DNA of 64,000 nucleotides from Psilocybe azurescens (Eukaryota; Basidiomycota; Agaricomycetes; Agaricales; Agrocybaceae). Position numbers and translations under genes: made by a program. Every line of letters starts with the position of its first letter. The first letter of the stretch is position 1. The notes under the pieces are model-generated. The model saw nothing but the letters and a program-made list of their open reading frames with translations. It was not told the DNA's origin and made no database searches. Shown piece after piece: positions 24,583-35,100 of this stretch. The DNA lies in assembly GCA_023853785.1 (NCBI GenBank), contig JAJIRX010000499.1, positions 56,653 to 120,652 of the forward strand, read 5' to 3'.

Positions 24583-25436
24583 AACATTTTCCCGATTAGG
24601 CTTTTCGTCTTTATATCTGGACAACCAAAACATTATTGTTGATGTACTAATACACGCAGCATGTCGTGTTTATTTTGGCACCTATTCTTGTACCAATCTT
24701 TCTTTTTCCCCGAATAATAGTTGGTGGATGAGTTGACGGCGCGTCACCTAGAAGATCGACCCAATGGTTCTGCTCGGGTACAGGAGACAATGTCATGATG
24801 ATCCTCTTGCCAAGAGGAATTGCTCATGGGTAAAATGCTGTAAAGTGGCAATAGGCTGTGCAGAGGGCTGTGCCAGATGCTTCGGCCACTAAGATGTTTG
24901 ATAAACGATACGCACTAGTACCCACTGTACGGATCCCCGAGTGTAAGGAATGGACCGGTCCATGGGACGTGCTGGGGGACATGTTAACCATGACAAACGA
25001 CGTCATGTCGTTGAGCGATATACGGATGACGCGCCGGTGGTAGGGAGAAGCACTTAGAAAGAACACCTTCGCAATTGACTGTTCAGCGGCAAAGAAAGGC
25101 CAAGAGAATGGGTGAACAACAAGGGTGTCAACGATTTTGGTAGAAATAGCCAGATGCTCACACCTTTTCCACGAAGAGTTGACGAATCTGGCATCGGGAA
25201 TGACCCCGGGTTTGTATTACAACGATAGTGAAAATTTCCGTCCGCGGAGTGATATGGATAAACACAGTATACGAACTTGAGAAACTTTTAGTATGTACAT
25301 GCCATCTGTGGTAAGATGTGAAAATGATGGCAGAATATTCCATCTTCCAAAAGAAAGGTTGAGATTGTGGAGGAGGAGTACGAAGAAGGCCGCACCATTT
25401 CATGGGCATAAGCCCAAAGGAGCATCGGCCAACTCG
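24583..25436. other. Intergenic, 0.85 kb
   Basis: 3' flanks of the convergent SmD3 and SDHAF4 genes. A 50-codon plus-strand frame at 24893 has no recognisable features. Nothing else seen. Confidence 0.4.
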
Positions 25437-25781
25437 CTAGAAATCCGAGACTCTGCCTTTGAAGCTCCAATCTCCCCCCGGGTCTGCAGCCCAGCGTTTG
25501 ACGGGCTCACGCTTTGGACCGCCCTTCTCGCCAGTGGTTGGATTGACGTCACCCTCGAATTCGGGAGTTATTGGCTGGCGAGCATCTGGATGAACCGCGA
25601 GATCTGCCTCGGGGTCGAGGGTCGAGGAAAGGGTAAGGGGCGTCTGTGCTTTCCGAAGAAGGTCTTCAAATTCGCGCTGGTCTTGGCGAGGTAAGGTCAA
25701 CGGACCAGGACGGTTAATAGACACCTGGCGAACAGAGATTCGAAAGATAGTGTGAGATTTACTTAGATTTTTGAGAAACAT
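25437..25781 (-). CDS. SDHAF4: Succinate dehydrogenase assembly factor 4 (DUF1674)
   Basis: Small mitochondrial matrix protein that binds the flavinylated SDH1 subunit and helps it join SDH2. Starting from the ATG at 25781 it has 114 residues. The N-terminus is basic and Ser-rich (MFLKNLSKSHTIFRISVRQV), fitting a mitochondrial presequence; part of this stretch could instead be a short intron (gtaaat...cag). The C-terminal 45 residues are the family signature: PEFEGDVNPTTGEKGGPK, then GGDWSFKGRVSDF at the very end. It is divergent from the next Zn2Cys6 gene with 140 bp between start codons. Confidence 0.9.
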   Translation of the reverse strand: MFLKNLSKSHTIFRISVRQVSINRPGPLTLPRQDQREFEDLLRKAQTPLTLSSTLDPEADLAVHPDARQPITPEFEGDVNPTTGEKGGPKREPVKRWAADPGGDWSFKGRVSDF

Positions 25782-25921
25782 AGGTAATGGAGGAAGCTGG
25801 AGGATGGAGGCTGATTGCGGCAATTAAGGAATAAAATGAGCCGGATCAAATGCGGGGATCAACCCACGTGGTGCTGTTGATGGTCTTTGAACCAGCTCAA
25901 TTGGATACAGTGTATCTCTTC
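25782..25921. promoter_or_regulatory. Bidirectional promoter SDHAF4/Zn2Cys6 regulator
   Basis: 140 bp between divergent start codons; contains a CACGTG motif at about 25865. The regulator could start upstream at an in-frame ATG at 25850, which would remove most of this gap. Confidence 0.45.
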
Positions 25922-28900
25922 ATGTCACCCACGAGCGACTCCTCCGCCTCCCAGCTCAAGAAACGGAAGAAGGAGAGAGCTTGCGATGCTTGTAGACGCA
26001 GGAAAACAAAATGTGATGGTCCTTGGATGTCCACTAATATCTGTACAAACTGCACACAGTCCCGTAAACCTTGCACATACATGTAACTATCTTGTTCCTT
26101 CGCCATAGCTTCCCATTTCTCATCTCTGTTCAGTGAGGCGTCCAAACCTCGTAGTCCACCCAAGGCGTCAGTATATACAGCTTCCTTTGATATCACTCTA
26201 ATCCATCAATTAATCCAGCTATGTAACGGGATTGGAAGATAAGCTGGAAGCCTTGGAAGCCATTCTCAAGCGTGTTTGTCATATACATATCTATGTGATC
26301 GCAGACAGTCCAATAACCGTCCCGTATAGATTCAACCTGATATCGACTTCTCCGATGAATTGGGTCCCCCAGTCATTCGAAACTCTTGGAAAACACAGGA
26401 CGACCCTTCAACTGCATCTTCTTCAAACCCAATCACTAGGACGTCATCGTTCGCTTCTGCTGGATTGCCACCGATCTTGATACCCTTTCATTCTGACAAA
26501 ATCCAATCAGTAAGCTCGAATCCAGAAGTTTTCCCTCCCCGGTGTCCACACATCTTGTTTTCCATTCTCAACCACGGCGCGCTAGACGACCTCGTATTCT
26601 TACCGACAGAACCTTTTTGGCGTATCGTGACAATAATGACCTTTCTGAAGATTCAACTTCGGAGAGTTCGTCTTCCTCTTCTGAGACCGAAGAAATTGTC
26701 ATTACATCTATTGTCGGAAGAACTAAAATTACTCTGAGGGCCTCTGAAAACGACGACTCCGCAGATGATAATAACATTCGCTTTCATGGCCGAAGCAGCA
26801 CTGCAGGCCTTGTAGAAACAACCAGACAATTTAAGCACATGCACATGCGCGACTCTCTGGATCCGACTCAGCAAGGTAATCCGCTCCCTGTTTCCCCTGA
26901 CAATCACAGCGTTGCTCAGACAAGACGGTCTCAATTTTGGCGAACACCGACGGTCAGTCCCTAGTTTGTGTCTGTCCAAGTTGTTCAATTGATTTCTTTC
27001 AGTGGGAGATACAGTACGAAGGTGCCCGTGCTGACAACCCGGAGATACTTCAAGATCTTCTTCGCAGATTTCCTCCAGCAGATTTAATGGAAGTTCTCAT
27101 TGACCTCTACTTCCGGCATTCTAATGCGATATTTCCTTTACTTCATCGACCCACATTCGATCGTCAGTGGAAAAACCGACTGCATCATCGTAATATCTGG
27201 TTTGCGTGTGCTTGTTCATCTATTTTTGCAATAGGGAGCCGCTGGTGCCGCGATGAACGTGTATTGCCAGAAGTTCCGGACAATGAGAAGCGCGACATCG
27301 ATTGGAGAACAGCTGGTTGTCAATACTTTGACATCGCCCTTGGTTAGCACCCTTCAGCGGTCAAATCCAGGATAAAGTTCACCAATTGCTTCTACTAGAC
27401 ATACATCGAATACGCAGGAGTTTGTTTCATCCTGCAAGTTTGTTTGAAGTACAAACAATAACGGTGAGTTTCCCAATCGTTATCTGCATTGGGAGTTTTT
27501 TAGTTAACAGTTCGTATAAAAGTTGATGTCTATATATCTGAGAGGGAGTTCCGCTTTCCCTACCGCTTGGTTCTTCATCAGTGGAGGAATCAGAAAGGCG
27601 CAGGACGTTGGCGCGCATCGTAAGAAAGTGTATCAGACAGTGTCGAATATCGATGATGAGCTTTGGAAGCGAGCTTTTGGCACCTTGTGGTATTCGACCG
27701 TCTCGGAGGTGTCAATCTCGGCAGGGCCTGTGGTATGGGCGAGGAAGAGTGTGTATCTTTTCCCTTGTACAAGCTATTCTTGGCTGATCCAATGTAGTTT
27801 TGATCTCGACCTTCCTCTCGAAGTCGACGATGACTATTGGGACGTGAACCAAAGCAAACCATTTAACCAACCTCCAGGAATCCCATCTTCTGTCACAGCT
27901 TTCAATGAATTAATAAAACTCACCCAAATCATGGCTTTTGCCCTTAAAACCTTGGTATGTCCCTTAATTCCCATGTTCTCTACCAAAAAAGAAACACTTA
28001 TTTCTTATGTATACAGTACGCTATCGATAAATCCAGGATTTATCGCGGCTTGATACCGTTGAAGAAAGAAAGCTTAGTCCAGCAGCTTTCAATTGCCTTG
28101 GAAGAATGGAAGGAGAATCTTCCGGAGCACTGTGAGCTCTGTCCTTGCATGTTATTTCATATTAGATTTAAATGACGACCTTTGCCTAGTGCGATGGCAT
28201 CAAACAATGAACAACTCTACTTTTTCTTGCCAGGCTGCAACCCTACTAAATACCTACCACATTGCTCGGATGCTAGTTCATCGGCCTTCGATTACAAGCC
28301 TTGCCTTGCCGACCTCTGATTTAGACACTCACTCTGCAGATCCTGCTTTTTCAGTCTGTATCGACGCCGCTACATCATGTGCCAGCATTATTAAAGTCCA
28401 ACTACAACGTGGTATCGATTATATCCATGTTCCTAATGTTATTGATGCATCGCACATGGCTGCTGCCTTTTTGATTATGAACTGGTGGTATTTGAAGGTA
28501 CAGGAAAAGCGCCTACAGAAACAGGATATCAAACCACCTCTCGTTCAGAATATCGAAAAAATGCAGATGTTGTCAAAATTCTTTTGCAAACCCTTGGAAA
28601 ACTCAAAGATCGATGGGATGCGGTTGACTCTTTGATGTAAGATTTTCTCCGACCTTCGTTTTTGTCACGGTGGCATTAACAAACAATCATAATTAAGGCA
28701 AGAATTGAAAGACGCTGTACTTGGCCTGGATGGATTTGAACCCGACCTCTTATACATGAAGACCCAAGCAATCAAGCAACACTCACTAACCCACTCTGAC
28801 CGGGACCCCCAGAAGGCGTCCTTTGTCATCCCCATAGTCTCTGTCAAAGATCGTCACCCCCGAGGTCTAACCCATCACTCAGAAATCGGCACTCTATCGC

Positions 28901-29393
28901 AGAGCTTCCGTCCTTATCTCAAATAGACTATATTCGACAACCTCAGCCTCCCAGTCTGCTTCCTACATCTACTCCTTACCGCTGGCTACCACCATTAGCG
29001 CATATGCCTAGGCAACAACCTGAGTTCGAGCGCCATGAAACGCATAGTCAGTTAATGCTCAGTGGTCGTGCCCTGTCCGTGACGACTTCCAATGTGTCCT
29101 GGAATGACCGAGCACCTCCTTTCATTAGTTCTATGCGACGAACGTCGTTTCCAAACCTGACATCGGTTGATCATCAACATTTGGATCGGGAGTGGCCTGG
29201 AACAAGAACACCCTCAGAAATGTACTATAACTCACATAATTCTGGGTCTATTAGATATGACGACATCAATATGCATTTCGAGGACGATGACTACCCGTTG
29301 AGCTCACGTTACAAGGTGCAACACGAACAACGTCGCACTTCACCCACCAAAAGTCATGGATCGCGGCCATACGACAAGAGAGGCCACCGGTAA
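25922..29393 (+). CDS. Zn2Cys6 transcription factor with fungal_trans domain
   Basis: Large fungal regulator of the Gal4 type with the middle 'fungal-specific transcription factor' domain, as in XlnR-like proteins; targets unknown. Eleven exons: 25922-26082, 26134-26166, 26219-26273, 26330-26952, 27003-27342, 27399-27463, 27523-27748, 27798-27954, 28017-28131, 28190-28636, 28698-29393. The zinc cluster is ACDACRRRKTKCDG...CTNCTQSRKPCTY near residues 22-54, then a linker (PPKAYVTGLEDKLEALEAIL) that is a coiled-coil dimerisation element. The fungal_trans domain starts near LIDLYFRHSNAIFPLLHRPTF and includes WRTAGCQYFDIAL and FDLDLPLEVDDDYW. Four runs (26529-26532 T4, 27675-27678 T4, 28556-28561 A6, 28857-28861 C5) each need one extra base; the CDS is then exactly 973 codons plus stop. 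The last of these could also be the A3 run at 28846. Confidence 0.85.
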
Positions 29394-29883
29394 ACAGAGC
29401 ATATCATTGCAGTATATTTTCTGCACCCAAACCCTATGTTTGGAACTCCGCTGGACTAATTGGTATACCGCCCCGATTGTCCGCTGTCCGTTACCGCCCC
29501 CGTCACTACCCTCGCTTTCACCATTCAATCTGTATATATATATTAGCTCGTTCTTGGATGGTATTCCTCTGTATTCCGTTTGGTTTGGTTTCTTATACTG
29601 CTACCCACCAATGGGTTTTGTTCGTGACTTGATACCCCGCTATCCGTACATAATCATCATTAATGTAAATTTTGGGGTTCAGGAGCCCTGAAAAGCATAC
29701 AAACTATGCATGTCTAGGATGTGGGATAATATCTTTAGAAAATGACTGGCTGCACTTCAAAGGTGGTGGTATGTGTTGGCTGGTTTGGTAGATAATATTG
29801 CAAACTCGTGCATTGCATCCCAGATTAAAAATACAGTGTGGGGTGTATGTGTGTGTGTTTTCGTGTGCGAATTAGAAAGGAGA
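29394..29883. other. Convergent 3' flank of the regulator and NSA2
   Basis: 490 bp between stop codons of converging genes, with a GT-rich microsatellite-like patch (tgtgtgtgtg) near 29850. No coding sequence recognised. Confidence 0.45.
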
Positions 29884-30944
29884 TCATACAACTAAAGCTA
29901 TGTATAAGTAAAATTGAATGAAGAGTCAAAGGCATAGAAAACGCACGTAAGACAGCATTTATACAGCCGTCATTTTCTGGATTGTTTGTAATTTGGGCAT
30001 ATTTTCCAAATACAACCTTTCCGCCTGCTGTCACCAAGCCAAGTTCAGACACATTGACTTCAATGACAGTACCCTTGGTCATTACGCCAAGTTGCGTGTA
30101 CATGGGAGATTGTGGGTTCTTTTTAACACCCAAGATTTGAAGTTGGAATGTCGCCTTTAGGTCAGCTATGGAAGAAAAGTCAGGGCAGACAACTAAACAT
30201 AAATCTAAAAGCGTACGATGTGTAACATTAGCCTTTTTGTATCGCAAAGCCATCGGTCTAATAAATCTTTCCATCTTCACGGGTTTTCTTGTGAAACCTT
30301 CGCCGACAAATGTAGCCTTAGTGACCATACGTTTCCAAGCCTTGCTTTTACTTTTTCCTGTCTTAAGGACTTTGAACATCTCATCCTCTGCAATGCCTCG
30401 AACTTTGGGCAGCGGTACGGCAAATTTGGCAGCTTTGTCTTTGCGCTTTTGCTTAATAGCACTTGATAGCGCTTTAGCATCTTTCTGGCCCTCGCGATCG
30501 AGCAGATATGTAGGAAGAGCTCCTTCTGGTACTGTTCCTGAGTCGGGTTGCTTGACGTTCCGCTCGTCGTGAGCCTTGAGCGTCTTTTTCATTTGAATTT
30601 TTTCGGCATGTCGCTTAGCATGTAGAAGCTTGCCCTTGATACCGAAAGCCTTCTGTGCATATGCTGAAGCCTTATGAACTTCACGAGCCTCGCGCTTACG
30701 CCTGAACGATTGAGCAAATAGGTGAGAAAGGACAATATATTTCTAAAGTTTTAGGGCACATACTTGCGCTCGAAATGATCGAGACGTCGGCCATGTCGCT
30801 TGATGGACTCCTCGATATATTCATTCTACAAGAAACTTTTAATGAAATCTACTTGCTGATCACTTTAGAGAACTCTATACCTGAGGCTATAAACACAGGG
30901 ATTAGGGAAAATAAGCGATTGGATTGCATGAGTAGACTTACCAT
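29884..30944 (-). CDS. NSA2: Ribosome biogenesis protein NSA2
   Basis: Nucleolar 60S assembly factor acting in 27S pre-rRNA processing. Five exons: 30944-30942, 30825-30764, 30701-30217, 30165-29947, 29891-29884, coding 258 residues (yeast 261) with no frameshift. Family blocks are [67 protein letters not shown] and the C-terminal [17 protein letters not shown]. The gene has unusually small terminal coding exons: the first is the bare ATG followed at once by gtaagt, the last is eight bases (two codons and stop). The acceptor of the final exon restores the ending LLV that the family has. Divergent from YIP1 with 139 bp between start codons. Confidence 0.93.
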
Positions 30945-31083
30945 GACTGCAGAAACGAAGGATTAAAAGTGGTACCAAACAAAAGGCATCAAAGCGGATG
31001 TAAGAAAGAGAGCACGTGGCCAACGTGTACTGAAGCCTCAGCCGTGACTTGCCCATAACTCCCTCCCTTCTTCTTGAATTATT
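30945..31083. promoter_or_regulatory. Bidirectional promoter NSA2/YIP1
   Basis: 139 bp between divergent start codons; no TATA box seen. Confidence 0.5.
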
Positions 31084-32014
31084 ATGTGGCAGCAAGACAA
31101 CAGCAATCCCTACGCATCATCTTCTACCTACTATCCCCAACCTCAACAGGAGACACTGCAATTCTATTCCCAGCCTCAAGAATATTATGTCGCGTCACGA
31201 ACAAGCCTCGACGGTCAGGTACAGGGATCCATAGCTCAACAATCGAGCAGATTTGGAGGTAACATGCAACCTCAAGGAGGCTGGTGGACTGCATTCGGTA
31301 CCGGTGGAATTGAAGGCGAGCCCCCATTGCTTGAAGGCGAGGACTGAGAATGTCTTGTGTGAGCTGTTAACTTATACTATTTCTTTTTGATGTCTAGAAC
31401 TTGGGATCAACTTCCAGCACATACGAGATAAATCATTGACTGTTCTCAACCCCCTCCGACGCGTAGATGAACATATAATGGACGATGCTGACCTTGCAGG
31501 CCCTATTTTCTTCTGCTTCTGCTTCGGCATCTGTCTTCTATTCGTGCGCCCATCGTTAGTTCCACGTTTACTGTGACCTTGCTAACCATAAGTGCAGTCT
31601 GGAAAATCAAACTTCAACTACATTTACGGCGTCGGACTTTTTGGATCTGCTTCGCTCTATACCCTCCTCAATATGATGTCTGAACAAGGTATCGACGCCT
31701 ACCGAGTTGCCTCTGTGCTTGGCTATTGTCTGTTACCTATGGTTGGTGTGGGCGCCATCAGCGTCATGGTGGCTCTAGAGTTCGTATCATTTTCTTATCT
31801 ACCTCGACAGTCATCTTATTTTGTCTCTAGTGGAACATTTGGATATCTTCTATCAATTTTATCTATCTTATGGTGCACGTATGCCGCTTCAGGCATTTTT
31901 GTAGCCGTCCTTCGTTTGTCTGATCAACGACTTCTCGTTGCATATCCCGTTGGCCTGTTGTATGGATGCTTCGCACTTCTTAGTATTTTCAATGGACGAC
32001 CATTAGACAAATAA
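31084..32014 (+). CDS. YIP1: YIP1/YIPF5 family Golgi membrane protein
   Basis: Multispanning protein of ER-Golgi COPII vesicles that binds prenylated Rab/Ypt GTPases. Four exons: 31084-31336, 31398-31543, 31598-31779, 31831-32014, coding 254 residues (human YIPF5 257). The N-terminal cytosolic part is Tyr/Gln/Ser-rich, then the family motif PPLLEELGINF, DLAGP, and about five hydrophobic segments including [20 protein letters not shown] and [12 protein letters not shown]. Intron 1 has a GC donor (gcgagg at 31337): this alone restores LLEELGINF, whereas the only GT candidates downstream come after an in-frame stop. All other introns are GT-AG and the coding length is an exact multiple of three. 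Confidence 0.93.
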
Positions 32015-32105
32015 TCAAAACTCGATCCTTTCATGATTCCAGATTATTCACGGATACCTTGTAAATTATCACCATAAATTATCCTTATAGAAGGTAATCT
32101 AATTA

Positions 32106-35100
32106 TTAATCGACGAATCGAGGTCTCTTCGTCCCGGCCAACAGCTGTTGACTGTATAACTTCAATAATACCTCCATAATCTCCTCCAAGGGAACTACGG
32201 CGTACTCGTTGACATATTGTGGAAGTGAGTCTTCCAAATTGAACCCAGCTCTTTTCATAAAGAAAGGATGCATCACATCTGGTGTAGCTTCTCCAAGTTG
32301 TCGCATTGTCAAACGCTCAATATGTCTCTCTCGCGGCTTATAAATAATTGCCGATCTTTTCCTCTGAGCTTGTGAGGTCGTTACATTCTCTGTAGTTTCT
32401 TTCGTAACTGGAAATTGCACCGTAGCTGATGATGACTGTAATGGAGAGGGGGCAAGAGTGAGAGATTGTTCGCGTGCAGATTGAGGGGACCGGCTCTGAT
32501 CAAGCCAACCATGTCGCACAGATGAAGGGGTATATGGTGACAATCCAGCAGTACCTGCAGAGGGAAGTGTAGCGGATCGTGGACTGTCTGTAAGTGAAAG
32601 TGGGTCGGGTACTTTCTTTTTCTTGACGAACCGCCAGGGACCATACCGGTCGACACGTTGTTAATGGAGGTCCGCCAATCCTCTGTCGCTCGGACTTGGT
32701 CTAACTCTCGCGTTAGGTTCTTTCGAAGGACTGTGAGCCATGAATACAGCGACATGTTCAAGGTGATATAAATGTCTTCGAACGCTTTCATTCCAGCCCG
32801 GCGAACAAATTGGCTGTAGAAGTCATATGTGAGTATTTTGCCTGATTCTTCGGTGACCTCTTCACTAATCATGTGCATTTTCATGGAAGGTAGACCGACG
32901 ATAGTAGCCTCTGTCGCATCCTTGAAGAGGGAGTTTGGCCATTCGGGTTCCTCTTGCCATTTGATCGTATCGAAAGGCATGGAAGTCAAGTGAGTCACCT
33001 GAGTGTACCTTGAAATAACCATGGATGAAAATGATAAACGAAGATCCCTGCCTCCAGGCGCCAAATCAGTGCTGACAAGGCCATTCAATCGCGCTCCAAT
33101 ATCACGCGCAATAAACTGAGCAATCTCCGCGTCTCTCATAGTTCGAGGAAAGACGATCAGTCGGAGAACATCGAGTCGAAGGCTCATATGCTGTCGGATA
33201 ATATAAGAAAGACCGGTGTCAGTTTCTTTGAATCGACTTCTGGCAGAGAGCAACATCGCTTCGGCAACCGCAGATAATGGATTGTCAGGCTTAGGGGCCC
33301 GAGTGGCTCGGAAAGTTTGCGATTCTCGGAATGCACCTTGACGTTGAGCATCCAAATTGGCTTTGAACTTGTTTGCATGAGATAGCAGCTTGGGAATTGT
33401 GCCCACAGTAACGGCAGCGACAATTTCGGGGCATGTCACGGTGAATGATAGCTGCAGAGGACGAGCAGCATCTTTGGCTCGTGGGTGCATCCTTGACCAA
33501 TCGTCGAAAACTTCAACCTCCAAAGGTTGAGCGCTGAATGTTCAATTTTCATTTTAGTTGTTAGGCCTAATGGCATGGGGTGTAATTACTCACCGATAAT
33601 GAAGTAATTGTTGATGATCAGATTCAAGAGAAACGACAAGGGGACCACTAGTCAACTTGAGCTCCAGCATTTTACCCCTTCCATGGTCATCCCATAATCC
33701 ACTTTCGGTCCTCCTTATTGTCTGAAATACGCAAGAGGATACTCGAGCACGGCCAGATAAGTTCCCTTGAGCATTCATAGATACATCATCAATGAACAAA
33801 AATACTTCGTTCAAATCATCGGTCAAATTCATCCTCAAAACTGAGTCAGCAAGCTCCAGACCGATTTTGCTGATAGATTGCCCAAGGTCCACCTCTAATT
33901 TGATTTTGCGTATTCGAACCAAGACCATTGTCGACATTCTTCCCTGCGGAGAAGAAGAATAATCCGCAGTCTCGATTGTTGGCCGAAGGGATGTTGGTGT
34001 TTTGATCTCCAAGGGTGCCTGGTTGAATAGAGGAATGCGGTCCAGCCATACGGCCTTAAAGCACAATATATCTTGTAATCGCGAAAAACGTACTCCTCCT
34101 AAGAATTCGGTGTCCAGTACGACAGAGATGGAGTGCCCGAATCCTGATCCCAATCTTTGCAAAGAGGCGGAAAAGGCAAGATCCCTAGCATCAAGTTTGA
34201 CGCAATCCTCGCTCAAGAATCCATGTTTAAGGCCGACGTTAAGGCCTCCTACACTCCCGAAGAAAGAAACCTTTCTTGCTCCTGGAGCCATATTAATGAC
34301 AAATCCTCCGCTCTCCCAATGCAGACCAGCGACCACGTTAACGTCTGGTTGACATGTCAACTCTAACTTCGATTTGTCGATCCGCAAACTGAAGCATATC
34401 TGAAGACTAGAGATCGACCCCTCGTCTTCTTCAATTCGCGATAGGGAGTCATTTGAAGAAGACAGGGGAAGGAGCGCAGATGGCGGCCTAGAAGTGCAGA
34501 CGCTGACCTTACGCATGCGACTTTCAATGTGGTTGACCAGTTCGGTTAGAAAAGGAAGCAGAATTGGCCTTAAGGTGTTGTTACTAGAATGTACTGTACT
34601 GTTGAAAACAAGTACAGAAGGTTCTGGCTCAGATCCTTTGACTAATTTTTGAGAGACAGGCGTAGCTCGGTATTCGGCCCATACGGAGACAATCGGAAGC
34701 TTGAATATTTCGGCGCCCAATTCTGAAATTTGTTCATCTGATAGTTCCAAAGGGTGAAATGTTGACATCGCTTTAGTCTTAAAAGATTGCTGGCAGATCC
34801 ACTATACAAGCGAACCTTGCCGCTATTGAAGATTAAGCTGGCAGAAATATTGGATGTGGGTATTGTTCTATTATTCTTCTCAGAGGGCGGCTTAGATTCT
34901 GCCGTTAATGGTGTTGATGGAAGTGGTGTTCGAGGAACGTTTGCCGACAAGCGCTCAACACGCTCTTTCCCTTGTCGATACACGTCGATCAGGGAGAATA
35001 TAAATTTCGGGATTGTTGAATCGATGTCGAGTATGAAGCCGCTGACATCGGCGTCAATCCATATATTTGTAGAGGTACCTGTGCGAGTTGAACGAAGTTG

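Noticed and set aside
24893..25043. 50-codon frame between SmD3 and SDHAF4
   Set aside because: Too short, no family resemblance, no splice partner.
28730..28760. tRNA-like B-box word (ttgaacccg) on the minus strand
   Set aside because: It lies in a well-supported coding exon of the Zn2Cys6 regulator, with no matching A box or acceptor stem.
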